From Aquimarina sp. MAR_2010_214 (GTDB taxonomy: Bacteria > Bacteroidota > Bacteroidia > Flavobacteriales > Flavobacteriaceae), in contig NZ_PJMS01000001.1 of assembly GCF_002846555.1 (NCBI RefSeq), positions 5,859,501-5,923,500 on the forward strand: a stretch of 64,000 nt of DNA, in the 5' to 3' direction. The translations under genes and the position numbers were made by a program. Below the pieces are notes generated by a model that was given only the letters and a program-made list of their open reading frames with translations, made no database searches and was not told the origin of the DNA. The stretch's first letter is position 1. Each line of letters opens with the position of its first letter. This document shows positions 7,172 through 15,685 of this stretch, piece by piece.

Positions 7172-7744
7172 ATTTTTAGGTTTTCAAGATTAGCCAAATT
7201 TGTGAATTATTTTGATCATAATGGATTAGAACAATTGGATATACAAAATTGGGTATATTTCTCTTTTACTCACAAATCTAGCGGATTTTGGATAGACCTC
7301 AAATTATTTGTTGCCTCTTGTGTATAAATTTCTGTTGTTTTCTAGGTCTCTCTATACTATAAAACCGATTGGGTATTCCCATCACCACTTCATAATAGAA
7401 CTTGATACTATTGATGGTTTTATATAACTATTAGATTTGTTTAGTTTGAATTGTCTATTTTCCATTATTCGATTTGCAACCAAGATACGAACCCAACCAA
7501 ACAGATAGAGCCAAAATTACTATACAAATAAACCCTTCAATAGCAAAGACCTATAGCCCAATCAATATAATTCCAGGAATTAAAAAAGTAAGCCGATACC
7601 AGTTTATTTTTAGCAATATTGTTGAACACCTTTTTTGTTTCCCCTAATTCATTTCATTTTTTCCTTAATTCATTACATAGCCATTTCAAAAACTGCATTC
7701 TCAAAATACTTTTGGAGTGTTATTAATTTTGAATTACTATTATT
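7172..7744. other. Gene-free stretch before the outer-membrane barrel gene
   Basis: No convincing coding frame. At 7222-7256 there is a half attC-like structure: the minus strand has ATATACC-caattt-tGTATATCC, then AATT-GTTCTAATCC, whose GTT would be the leading end of the TssD-fragment cassette. ACAAATCTAGCGGATTTT (about 7262-7280) recurs in slightly changed form near 14818. The rest is A+T-rich; the promoter of the 7745 gene is expected close to its start, but I could not single out a clear -7 box. Confidence 0.4.
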
Positions 7745-10114
7745 ATGAAAACCATAACAACACTTTTAATCGCTTTTGTTTGTTCAATAAGTTTTGGGCA
7801 AAATTTTACAGGAAAAATAATTGATAAACAAAATCTACCTATTTCATTTGCTAACATTGTAGCAAAAGACAAAGCTGATAATTCATTAATTAAAGGTACA
7901 ATTTCTGATGAAAATGGTGTGTTTTCTATCAATACAATTAAAGAAGACATATATTTAGAAATTAGTTTTGTTGGATTTACCACCAAAAAAATATATCCCA
8001 TTCAACCTGCTATCGGAACAATCGTTTTAGAGGAAGAAGGACAACAACTACAAGAAGTAGTTATTACTGCTCGTAAAAAACTCATTCAACAAAAAGTAGA
8101 TAGATTAGTCTTTAATGTAGAAAATACAGTTGCTGGTACTGGTGGAACTGCGCTTGACGCACTAAAAGCTACACCAAGTGTAAATGTAGATACTGATAAT
8201 TTAGCCATTGTAGGGAAAGGAAATGTACGAGTAATGGTTAATGATAGAATTATACAATTATCAGGCAATGAACTAACGGCTTATTTAAACAGCATTGCAT
8301 CCGATGATATTAAAGATATTGAAGTTATTACCACACCACCCTCAAAATACGATGCCGAAGGCAATAGTGGACTTATTAATATTGTTCTAAAAAAATCAAA
8401 AGAAAATAGCTGGAATAATCAATTAAGAACTTCTTACACGCAAGCAACATATTCTTTATTTAATTTTGGAAACACATTTAACTACAATAAAAACAAAGTA
8501 AGTTTAATTGCTTCGTTAAATGGAACTAAAGGACATACAGCACAATTTAATCAATTTGATATTATTTACCCATCTGCTTCAACCGTATCAAATCTTGATA
8601 TGAAAAATAAAGAAAATATGATTTCAGGCAGGTTAGGTTTAGATTACAATTTAACAAATAACGCTACTGTCGGAATTTTATACACAGGTTTGTCTGAAGA
8701 TAAAGGTATAAACGATGGTGGAAGAACACTGACAAATGATGGTAATGGAACGTACACTATTAATGAAGGTAACGCGGAGACAACAAACAAAAATCACTCA
8801 ATTAATGCTCATTACATTCAAAAATTAGATACGCTTGGTAGAAAATTATCTATTGATGTTGATTACTTTAATTTCAATAATTCTTCTAATAGAGGTTTTA
8901 GCAGTGAACAATTTGTTACAAACCAAAGTTATTTTGAAGCAAAAAATAGCACAAATCAAAACATTAAAAATTATAGCGGAAGAATAGATATGGAACACCC
9001 AGGCAAATGGGCTAATTTTTCTTACGGAGCAAAAACCACAATTACAAAAACAGATAGCGATGTAGCGTTTTACAATACCACTACAGGTACACCAATTTTT
9101 GACCCAACCCAAAGTAATGAGTTTATGTATTCTGAAAATATTAATGCAGTATATGCAGATATGTCTAAACCATTAGGTGAAAAATGGCAAACAAAAATCG
9201 GACTTCGTTTTGAAAACACTCGAACAAAAGGAGTTTCAGAAACAAACAATCAAACTGATATCAATTCGTATAACAAACTATTTCCATCTGTATTTTTAGG
9301 GTATACTCCTAGTAGAAAAAATATGTTTAATTTGAGTTATAGCAGAAGAATTCAACGTCCTAGTTTTGAGCGTTTAAATCCTTTTCGATTTTACATTAAC
9401 CCTATTTCGTATCAAGAAGGAAACCCGTTTTTAAAACCACAAATTTCTGAGAATTTAGAATTAAAGCACATTTACAAAGGAAAACTCATCAGTAAAGCAT
9501 TTGTAAGTTATGTAGATAATGGATATTTCAACATTATTAAAGCAGAAGATGGAGCACAACAAAGAATAGTGGTAACATTTGACAATTTTTATACAGCTTA
9601 TAATTATGGGTTAACTGAAACTTTTATATACAATCCAACAAAATGGTGGAATACAACAACTCAAGCAACGGTATCAAAAATGGATACACAATACAAAGAC
9701 GGGTTTAATTTAGACGCTGAATTAGTAAGCAGATGGAACTTTCAATTGTATAACCGAAATACATTCCATTTAAACGAAGCAAAAACAATACAAGCAGAAA
9801 CCACGCTTATTTATGCCTCGCCACAAAAATTGATGTATTTTTCAATATCTGAAATGGTGAGTCTAGACCTTGGATTAAAATTTTCGTTACTAGACAAAAA
9901 ACTAAATTGTACAGTAGCCGTAAACGATATTTTAAAGCGTAAGGCAACGAGTGTAAACACCAAAACCAACGGAATAGACCAAACATACTATAATTATTTT
10001 GATACCCGAGGTGTGAAGATTGGTCTAAACTATAGTTTTGGTAACAAAAAGATAAAAGTTAAGCAACGTAATTCTGGAAACGAAGAAGAGCAAAACAGAG
10101 CAAAAACTAATTAA
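7745..10114 (+). CDS. Outer-membrane beta-barrel protein with carboxypeptidase-like plug region (TonB-receptor family)
   Basis: 789 residues. Signal peptide MKTITTLLIAFVCSISFGQ; then a CarboxypepD_reg-like domain (about residues 20-100: FTGKIIDKQNLPISFANIVA, GTISDENGVFSI, EISFVGF); then a plug-like segment (KVDRLVFNVENTVAGTGGTALDALKATPSVNVD... and YDAEGNSGLINIVLKK); then a long aromatic-rich barrel with FSYSRR-type strands, RIQRPSFERLNPF and a C-terminal INYSFG-like strand. It matches the 'outer membrane beta-barrel family protein' group of TonB-type receptors; the ligand is unknown. A hairpin terminator follows, then a LytS/LytTR pair that probably regulates it. Confidence 0.88.
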   Translation: MKTITTLLIAFVCSISFGQNFTGKIIDKQNLPISFANIVAKDKADNSLIKGTISDENGVFSINTIKEDIYLEISFVGFTTKKIYPIQPAIGTIVLEEEGQQLQEVVITARKKLIQQKVDRLVFNVENTVAGTGGTALDALKATPSVNVDTDNLAIVGKGNVRVMVNDRIIQLSGNELTAYLNSIASDDIKDIEVITTPPSKYDAEGNSGLINIVLKKSKENSWNNQLRTSYTQATYSLFNFGNTFNYNKNKVSLIASLNGTKGHTAQFNQFDIIYPSASTVSNLDMKNKENMISGRLGLDYNLTNNATVGILYTGLSEDKGINDGGRTLTNDGNGTYTINEGNAETTNKNHSINAHYIQKLDTLGRKLSIDVDYFNFNNSSNRGFSSEQFVTNQSYFEAKNSTNQNIKNYSGRIDMEHPGKWANFSYGAKTTITKTDSDVAFYNTTTGTPIFDPTQSNEFMYSENINAVYADMSKPLGEKWQTKIGLRFENTRTKGVSETNNQTDINSYNKLFPSVFLGYTPSRKNMFNLSYSRRIQRPSFERLNPFRFYINPISYQEGNPFLKPQISENLELKHIYKGKLISKAFVSYVDNGYFNIIKAEDGAQQRIVVTFDNFYTAYNYGLTETFIYNPTKWWNTTTQATVSKMDTQYKDGFNLDAELVSRWNFQLYNRNTFHLNEAKTIQAETTLIYASPQKLMYFSISEMVSLDLGLKFSLLDKKLNCTVAVNDILKRKATSVNTKTNGIDQTYYNYFDTRGVKIGLNYSFGNKKIKVKQRNSGNEEEQNRAKTN

Positions 10115-10122
10115 TCGAAAAT

Positions 10123-10164
10123 AAAGCTGTTTAAAGAATTAGACATTTTAAACAGCTTTTTTTT
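10123..10164 (+). terminator. Rho-independent terminator
   Basis: AAGCTGTTTAAA ... TTTAAACAGCTT forms a 12-bp perfect stem with an 11-base loop, followed by a run of T residues (to 10164). It lies 9 bases after the stop of the outer-membrane barrel gene and separates it from the histidine kinase gene. Confidence 0.85.
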
Positions 10165-10204
10165 AGCGTAAAAATGTATTTTGTACATCTAAAATTACAA
10201 AACA

Positions 10205-11233
10205 GTGAAGATTTTCAATCAAAAAATAAATCTAAAACAAGTTTTAATAGTCATTGCACTATTGTTACTAGGGAATGCTGGTAAAATTTATCTTTTACAT
10301 AACGTACGAACTAAAAGTGATATTGATTTTTATGACTATTTCGACCACGTTTCTGTTTTTCTATTCTCTGCAGTTTCGGTAATATCAGTACTAGTTTCTT
10401 GGAAAGTCATTAATAGAATAGACACGACAAATACAATTCTAAAATTTGTAAAGGTTTATATTTTGTCTTTTTTATTATTTGTTATCGCTGGTGTTATTAT
10501 TGATTATGTTCTTTTGGGTATTATAATGAACAATAATGAATATGATTTTATGATTAGATTTATAAACACGATGTCAGTTGCTTTTATACTTGTTGATATT
10601 TTTGCGCTTACTTCTGCATTTTTATATTTCAGACAATCTCAAAAAACCATATTAGAATTAGAGCAAACCGAAAAAGAAAAAGCAACGTTACAATCGCAAA
10701 TGCTACAAAAGAATTTAGAGCCTCATTTTTTATTCAATAATTTAAGTGTTTTATCAGGATTAGCAAGAAAGCAACCGGAGCAAATAGAAAATTTTATCGA
10801 TGATTTTTCGGATGTATATCGCTACTATTTAAAACATGGAAAAAAACAATTGGTCGAGTTGAAAGATGAACTATCATTCTTAATAAGTTATATGAATTTA
10901 ATGGAAAAACGCTTTGGAAATACGTATCAAATTGAAAATAGTATCGAAAATACAGATGGTTTTATCATTCCGTGTTCTCTACAACTATGCGTAGAAAATG
11001 CGATAAAACACAATAAGGGGAGTGAAGAAAACCCGCTGTTGATATCGCTTTCACGAAATGAGGATACCATTGTGATAAAAAACAAATTAAACAAAGTAGA
11101 TTTTACGTTAGGGACAGGAACGGGAAATGATTACCTCAAACGTCAATATCAACTCAATTTTAATAAAGATGTTATTTTTACTGAAACTGATACTGAGTTT
11201 ATTGTTGAAATCCCGCTAATTTCTGAAATATGA
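10205..11233 (+). CDS. LytS-type sensor histidine kinase
   Basis: 342 residues from a GTG start, 40 bases after the terminator. Four membrane helices occupy about residues 13-145. A short coiled coil (ILELEQTEKEKATLQSQ) leads into the His_kinase domain with LEPHFLFNNLSVLSGL, where the His of PHFLFN is the phosphorylation site, and then a HATPase region with PCSLQLCVENAIKHN. The 3' end overlaps the LytTR regulator by 4 bases (ATGA), so the two are co-translated. No periplasmic sensor domain is present, so sensing is probably by the membrane helices. Confidence 0.92.
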   Translation: MKIFNQKINLKQVLIVIALLLLGNAGKIYLLHNVRTKSDIDFYDYFDHVSVFLFSAVSVISVLVSWKVINRIDTTNTILKFVKVYILSFLLFVIAGVIIDYVLLGIIMNNNEYDFMIRFINTMSVAFILVDIFALTSAFLYFRQSQKTILELEQTEKEKATLQSQMLQKNLEPHFLFNNLSVLSGLARKQPEQIENFIDDFSDVYRYYLKHGKKQLVELKDELSFLISYMNLMEKRFGNTYQIENSIENTDGFIIPCSLQLCVENAIKHNKGSEENPLLISLSRNEDTIVIKNKLNKVDFTLGTGTGNDYLKRQYQLNFNKDVIFTETDTEFIVEIPLISEI

Positions 11234-11973
11234 AAGTATTAATTATAGAAGACGAAGCTATTAACATCGAAATTATTACCGATCATATTCTTCGATACAA
11301 CGACAAAATCGAAATTGTAGCTTCGTTACAAAGTAAGGAAGAAGTAGAAAAATGGTATCAAACCAATGAACAAGTAGATTTGGTTTTTTCTGATATTGAA
11401 TTGTTAGACGGGAATGTATTTTCATTGTTAAAAACCAACATTATAAAATCTCCAATTATTTTTACAACTGCCTACAACACCTTTTACCAAGATGCTTTCG
11501 ATGTAAGCGGAATAGCCTACCTGTTAAAACCGATCAGTTATAGCAAGTTTTACAAGGCAATGGAAAAGTTTGAAAGCCTACAAAACAAAGAGGTAAATTG
11601 GAAGAAAATATCAGAAACCATTCACGGATTAAACAACAATTACAAAGAACGGATCATTGTAAAAACCAAAACAGAAATAAAAATTGTGAGCACCAAAAAT
11701 ACGGGAGCAATTTTATCTAATTCAGGAAAATGCATCGCGATTGATGAAAGTGGAAAAGAAAATGAATTTCGCTACAAGTTATCTGATTTAATAAAAGAGT
11801 TAAACCCAAAAGAGTTTTTTCAAATTAATCGTGGTGAAATTGTAAATATCAATTTCATCGAAAAAATTGAACCTTACTTTGGAGACAGATTGGCAATTTC
11901 AATCAAAAACTACAAACAGCATTTAATTACAAGTGCATCTGCAACAAGCGAATTTAGAAAATGGATTGAGTAA
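11230..11973 (+). CDS. LytTR-family response regulator
   Basis: 247 residues. The receiver domain (1-120) has acidic residues IIEDEA near the N-terminus, the phospho-Asp in LVFSDIELLDG (about residue 55), Thr in IIFTTAY and Lys in AYLLKPIS. The LytTR DNA-binding domain (about 145-247) has RIIVKTKTEIKIV, the FFQINRGEIVNINFIEKIEPY motif and a final ITSASATSEFRKWIE. It overlaps the kinase gene by 4 bases. The likely target is the neighbouring outer-membrane barrel gene, and possibly its own operon. Confidence 0.93.
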   Translation: MKVLIIEDEAINIEIITDHILRYNDKIEIVASLQSKEEVEKWYQTNEQVDLVFSDIELLDGNVFSLLKTNIIKSPIIFTTAYNTFYQDAFDVSGIAYLLKPISYSKFYKAMEKFESLQNKEVNWKKISETIHGLNNNYKERIIVKTKTEIKIVSTKNTGAILSNSGKCIAIDESGKENEFRYKLSDLIKELNPKEFFQINRGEIVNINFIEKIEPYFGDRLAISIKNYKQHLITSASATSEFRKWIE

Positions 11974-12051
11974 AAAAGCTAGCAACTCCAGAGCTTAAAT
12001 TACACTCCCTCTTTATATGTTAATTCAGTTTCTGTCATTTCATCAATGTAC

Positions 12052-12117
12052 TACAACGTCTCTTGTCTGGTGTGTTTGCATCCCAAAAGGTGCATTTGCA
12101 TTATACAAATTGTTAGC
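12052..12117 (-). other. attC-like recombination site a6
   Basis: The minus strand reads TGCTAAC-AATTTGTATAATGCAAATG, CACC-tttt-GGGATG, then CAAACACACCAGACAAGAGAC-GTTGTAGTA. It is nearly the same sequence as a3 (4650-4713), with GTT instead of GTC at the end, and the ends match a1. It begins 10 bases after the stop of the 12128 gene. Confidence 0.55.
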
Positions 12118-12127
12118 AAATGTTTTA

Positions 12128-12517
12128 TTATTTGACTTTTACCAACTCGTATATAAATGTCTTGTTATGAAGAGGAAGCTCTTGTAATTTCATTGAATCT
12201 TTTGTCATTTTTAGTATTTTATACTTATCAGTTCCAAATTCCCATTTTATATACAAATAGGTGCCTTTTTTCAAATACCATTTATCATTGGTTATCCTAT
12301 GACCGTGATTAACTTCTACATCATTATTAATTTTAAAATTGTAAATGTCATCTTTATTCAATTCAGTTAACATTTTTTTTCCTAATTCAGTTACTATTTT
12401 TTTATCATCGCTTTCAAATGATGTACTGGCGATTTTCCATACACCAATGATATTGTCTTCTTTTATCCCACTACATGAAATAAATAAGAATATAAAAAAT
12501 AAAGTAAAATATTTCAT
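12128..12517 (-). CDS. Small lipocalin-like lipoprotein
   Basis: 129 residues. Lipoprotein signal MKYFTLFFIFLFISCSG, lipobox FISC with Cys at residue 15. The mature part has a lipocalin-like start, IIGVWKIASTSF, then Lys/Asp-rich strands and GTYLYIKWEFGTDKYKIL. The length and G-x-W start fit the lipocalin-like families common in Flavobacteriaceae; the ligand is unknown. It starts 27 bases after the RDD gene, with no site between them, so both appear to share one cassette. Confidence 0.65.
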   Translation of the reverse strand: MKYFTLFFIFLFISCSGIKEDNIIGVWKIASTSFESDDKKIVTELGKKMLTELNKDDIYNFKINNDVEVNHGHRITNDKWYLKKGTYLYIKWEFGTDKYKILKMTKDSMKLQELPLHNKTFIYELVKVK

Positions 12518-12544
12518 TCTGTTAAATATTATGTGTTCGCCCTT

Positions 12545-12973
12545 TTAATTTTTATTTCGTTCAATAACAATCGTTTCCGCTATAATATCTCCTAGACGTT
12601 GATTTTCCTTAGTAAATTTAATTGTTAGAATCCCAACTAACCCTAATGGCCACATATCTATTAAGTCAAAACAATGTCTTAGTAATGGTTGCCAAAAATC
12701 CATTTTTTTACCACTTTTATGAACTGCCTTTAGTCCGAATATTAGGTTACCGATTGTACTTTGGAAAACTATTTCCGTTACTACCATAGTCAATATCCAG
12801 ATTCCAAAAAAGAAAAATAAAAGATGATTTCCGGTATATCCTCCTTCAGGTAATTTCTCTCCAAATAGTAGGCAAGAAACATAGAACAGTGAAAAGTAAA
12901 TTATATAATCAATAAGCCCAGCTAGAGATCTTTTTAAAATGTAATAATTTGGTAACTTATTTTGTATTTCCAT
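12545..12973 (-). CDS. RDD family membrane protein
   Basis: 142 residues with three membrane helices (about 20-38, 50-68 and 105-122). RDD hallmarks: the N-terminal LKRSLAGLIDYIIYFSLFY (conserved Arg and Asp of the first helix), the motif TIGNLIFGLKAVHKSGKK between the second and third helices, and a C-terminal NQRLGDIIAETIVIER (the third conserved Asp). The family has an unclear, possibly ion- or solute-transport, role and is common integron cargo. It is followed by the lipocalin-like gene in the same orientation. Confidence 0.88.
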   Translation of the reverse strand: MEIQNKLPNYYILKRSLAGLIDYIIYFSLFYVSCLLFGEKLPEGGYTGNHLLFFFFGIWILTMVVTEIVFQSTIGNLIFGLKAVHKSGKKMDFWQPLLRHCFDLIDMWPLGLVGILTIKFTKENQRLGDIIAETIVIERNKN

Positions 12974-13005
12974 TTAGTCTTTTAGAATTCCTCTTTTTAA
13001 TGCTC

Positions 13006-13053
13006 TACAACAATAGAATAAAAGACATATATCCTTTATATAATTGTTATGTG
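13006..13053 (-). other. attC-like recombination site a8
   Basis: The minus strand reads ACATAAC-AATTATATAAAGG-atatatgt-CTTTTATTCTATT-GTTGTAGA. It is an imperfect stem with outer AAC/GTT and an inner AAAG/CTTT closing a short loop. A homologous copy in the opposite orientation is at 15000-15046. The site precedes the RDD/lipocalin pair. Confidence 0.5.
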
Positions 13054-13173
13054 TAATTCCTTCTATTTCCTGAAAAATTAATTACTTTGAGGAAATGTTT
13101 TTCGGGAAGTTAATTATTTAATAACTAATTACAAAAACGTTACTCAGAATTAAAACGGACTCTATAAAAAAAT

Positions 13174-13764
13174 ATGGGAGGAATGCTTCATCCTACTGCT
13201 AAGGGGATATTTGACGGACGTATAAAAGGTCTAAACAACTCAGTTCATATTACTATGTATGTAGATAATGGAATAAAAGGGTTGAAAATTCCTGATTACT
13301 ATACATCGCCTGGAATTGAATATTATATCGGTTTTGGGACGGGTTATGAACAAGGTCAAAAATTGAGAGTGTTATTGGAAAAAGATAGTAGTAGTCAAAT
13401 GTCTTTAGATGAAAAAACAGAATGTCTTTCATTTCTATTGATAAAACAAGAGACTTGTAGGTTAATTCTATCTACTGAATCTTTTTTAGATAATATTAAA
13501 TGCTGGGAAGAATTTAATATCCCAAAGACTACTATTGATGAGATACAAAATCTATTAAAAGAAAACAAAACTCAAAGAGCTGTTGATAAAATCCTTATAT
13601 ATTTAAAAGAAAAATTTTACTTAAAATCTTTAATGGAATTTTATACAATTTACGACGAACTAAAAAGAATAAGGCAAAAGAAAAAGAAGAATAAAGAATA
13701 TATTATTATCGAAGAGTTAGAGAAAATAAAAATTGAAATCCAAAATTGGATTAGTTTGAAATAA
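13174..13764 (+). CDS. Hypothetical soluble protein
   Basis: 196 residues, no signal or membrane segment. It starts MGGMLHPTAKGIF and has a Gly/Tyr-rich first part (IEYYIGFGTGYEQGQK), then a long helical Lys/Glu-rich region with an ELKRIRQKKKKNKEY stretch and a coiled-coil-like C-terminus. I recognise no family. It is on the plus strand, opposite to its left neighbours; the first half of an attC-like site in plus orientation follows its stop (13779-13806), suggesting an inverted or rearranged cassette. Confidence 0.6.
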   Translation: MGGMLHPTAKGIFDGRIKGLNNSVHITMYVDNGIKGLKIPDYYTSPGIEYYIGFGTGYEQGQKLRVLLEKDSSSQMSLDEKTECLSFLLIKQETCRLILSTESFLDNIKCWEEFNIPKTTIDEIQNLLKENKTQRAVDKILIYLKEKFYLKSLMEFYTIYDELKRIRQKKKKNKEYIIIEELEKIKIEIQNWISLK

Positions 13765-14248
13765 ACAAAACTACACACAACAATTTATATTGCATTTGCT
13801 CCCTTCTGTTCGTTAAGATACATAGTTTACACAAGTTAAAGATTAGGTGTTTACACTAAATTAGTTTCTATTCTTATTGCTTGTTGTTTCTTTCTTAGAT
13901 TCTTTTCATCAAAGAAACCTAAAAATACATTTCTATAAAATACTTTCCAAATGCCATTTCCAATATCTTCAATAGCGAATAATTTTTCATAATTTTGAGA
14001 TTATAGATAATAAAAAGTTGAATTTCTTTAAAGCCTTTATTAGACCTATAAGTCTATCATTCTATTTGAAGCTATTCAACAAGACAAAGAGAATGTAGAG
14101 AACTAATGCGCGATATAAGTCTTTGGAGACTTTGCGGATTTGATAGTTCACCTCTACTTCTCTTTATTAAATATAGAAAACTATCTATTCTTATCTAATA
14201 TCAAAGTAAAAGCAGATTTGCACCTTAAACCCGTATCATCGGGTAGTT
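13765..14248. other. Gene-free stretch with a half attC-like site and decayed sequence
   Basis: At 13779-13806 the plus strand reads CACAACAATTTATATTGCATTTGCTCCC, which matches the left half of the a3/a6 sites; the right half is missing. Small hairpins occur at about 14049-14064 (AGACCTATAAGTCT) and 14117-14132. No frame of useful length or codon pattern is visible, so I read this as a cassette junction broken by deletion or decay. Confidence 0.4.
14212..14243 (-). repeat. D repeat, copy 1 (flanks GNAT gene)
   Basis: A 32-bp direct repeat of 14925-14956 (29 of 32 bases identical). It lies directly after the GNAT stop. On the minus strand it begins with the small hairpin CCCG-atgata-CGGG and continues TTTAAGGTGCAAATCTGC. 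The second copy is upstream of the GNAT start, so the gene is bracketed by direct repeats in the same orientation. Confidence 0.7.
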
Positions 14249-14752
14249 TTATTTCAATTCTTTCTCATAGAGATTATTAACTGATAATGGTAACTCTTTT
14301 GTTCCAACTTTCTTAAATCCTATTTTTTCGTAGTAACTACAAAGTTTTGAGTTTTTGGAGTCAGCATCAAGTCTTAAATAACTACAGTTATCCTTTTTAG
14401 CAATACCCTCTATTTGATTAATTATTTTAGTTCCAATTCCTTTTCCATTATATTTTTCTTTGACTACTAATGAATGAATGTATTTTGCTTTTTTATTTTG
14501 TTTCCCCCAGTATAACAAGTCTTCATTTAGTATTCTAACCATACCTAAATTTTCCTCGTTTTGGTTATCGATAAAAAAGAACTCGTTATTTAGAATACCA
14601 TTTTCAACCCATTTAATCTTTTCTATAGGTGGATTTTTCCAATACTGCCAATGGTCAATATTCATTTTATTGATTTTTTCAGCAGTCTTTTTAAATAAGC
14701 CTAGGACTATATTTTTGTCCTTAATCTCAATCCGCTTAAATATAATATTCAT
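14249..14752 (-). CDS. GNAT family N-acetyltransferase
   Basis: 167 residues. The GNAT fold is recognisable from YIHSLVVKEKYNGKGIGTKI (beta4 plus the acetyl-CoA-binding G-x-G-x-G/A-type loop, about residues 90-110), then the helix INQIEGIAKKDNC, LRLDADSKNSKLCSYYEKIGFKKVG (beta5, helix and the Y-x-x-x-GF signature). It resembles small-molecule or aminoglycoside-type acetyltransferases, but the substrate cannot be read from sequence. Single gene bracketed by D repeats; GNAT enzymes are the classic integron cargo. Confidence 0.9.
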   Translation of the reverse strand: MNIIFKRIEIKDKNIVLGLFKKTAEKINKMNIDHWQYWKNPPIEKIKWVENGILNNEFFFIDNQNEENLGMVRILNEDLLYWGKQNKKAKYIHSLVVKEKYNGKGIGTKIINQIEGIAKKDNCSYLRLDADSKNSKLCSYYEKIGFKKVGTKELPLSVNNLYEKELK

Positions 14753-14924
14753 TAATCAAAATTATTTTTCAAATTACCGCCAATGAATAGCTGTATGTTT
14801 AGCTTAGTGGCGTTGGACAAATCTAGTAGATTTTTGATTAACGAAAAATTATTTACTACTACTTAAGTATATATTTTCTATTGTTTTCATATTACTATTA
14901 CTGGTTTGGGTATAGCCAGATGAC

Positions 14925-14956
14925 GCAGATTTGCATCTTAAATCCGTACCATCGGG
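14925..14956 (-). repeat. D repeat, copy 2
   Basis: Partner of 14212-14243 (three substitutions, all transitions). Two of the changes fall in the CCCGATG-TACGG hairpin region. It sits upstream of the GNAT start in the same orientation as copy 1. Confidence 0.7.
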
Positions 14957-14999
14957 ATGAAACTATTCGATTCATCAAAAATCCCTTAGATTTGTGAAT

Positions 15000-15046
15000 G
15001 CATATTGCATATAAAGGGCATATGTCTTTTGTATAATTGTTGTGAA
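15000..15046 (+). other. attC-like recombination site a9
   Basis: The plus strand reads GCATATTGCATATAAAGG-gcatatgt-CTTTTGTATAATT-GTTGTGAA. It is homologous to the minus strand of a8 (shared ATATAAAGG, ATATGTCTTTT and ATTGTTGT), but in the opposite orientation and with a less clear 5' AAC. The HAD gene starts 8 bases further on. Confidence 0.45.
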
Positions 15047-15054
15047 GAATTGAG

Positions 15055-15681
15055 ATGAATAATATTAAAACAATAGTTTTTGATTTGTATAATACTTTGA
15101 TTGAAATAAAAGAATCAAAGCATTTCTTTCTAAAATTATTTAAAACTTCTCAAAACGGTTTCGGTATGGATACTTCAACATACCTACAGCTCGTGATGAA
15201 AAATGATCTTAACGAATTAAGGGATATTTTACCTTCTGAATTTAGCGCATTATATGATAAAAAACTACCTGACTTAGAACAGGAATTAAACTCTATCGTT
15301 ATTTATGAAGAAGTTATAAATGTTCTTGAAGACTTAAAAAAAGACTTTCGAATTTTCTTGATTTCAAATTTAGCATCGCCATATAAAGAACCTGTTTTTT
15401 ATAATAATCTTGATCAGTATTTTGAGAAAATGGTTTTTTCTTGTGATTATGGATTTTTAAAACCCGATAAAGAGATTTTTAAAGAAATAGAAAAATTAAC
15501 TAGTAACAAACCAAATGAAATATTAATGGTTGGAGATTCTTTTAAGTCAGATATTGTAGGAGCAAAAAACATGGAATGGAATTATTTGAGAATTAATCGT
15601 TACACTCCTATTTCAAAAGAATATGAAATAAAAAACTTGAACGAAATTAAAAAGCATATAACAATGTATAAAAAGCACTAA
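15055..15681 (+). CDS. HAD superfamily hydrolase
   Basis: 208 residues with all four HAD motifs: I, IVFDLYNTLIE (nucleophile Asp at about residue 10, acid/base position Tyr rather than the usual Asp at +2); II, FLISNLAS (about 103); III, the Lys in LKPDKEIF (about 139); IV, MVGDSFKSDIVGAKN (about 163-177). The DLYNT variant of motif I and a small helical cap (about 17-85) fit the haloacid-dehalogenase-like phosphatase group; substrate unknown. First plus-strand gene after site a9. Confidence 0.88.
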   Translation: MNNIKTIVFDLYNTLIEIKESKHFFLKLFKTSQNGFGMDTSTYLQLVMKNDLNELRDILPSEFSALYDKKLPDLEQELNSIVIYEEVINVLEDLKKDFRIFLISNLASPYKEPVFYNNLDQYFEKMVFSCDYGFLKPDKEIFKEIEKLTSNKPNEILMVGDSFKSDIVGAKNMEWNYLRINRYTPISKEYEIKNLNEIKKHITMYKKH

Positions 15682-15685
15682 AACT

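Larger units (their letters stand above)
14753..15054. other. Gene-free stretch between the divergent GNAT and HAD genes
   Basis: It contains the second D repeat (14925-14956) and attC-like site a9 (15000-15046). ACAAATCTAGTAGATTTT (about 14818) resembles a sequence near 7262. I see no coding frame. Confidence 0.4.

Noticed and set aside
7172..7744. Pseudogene in the gap before the outer-membrane barrel
   Set aside because: All frames are short and A+T-driven; only the half attC-like structure is supportable.
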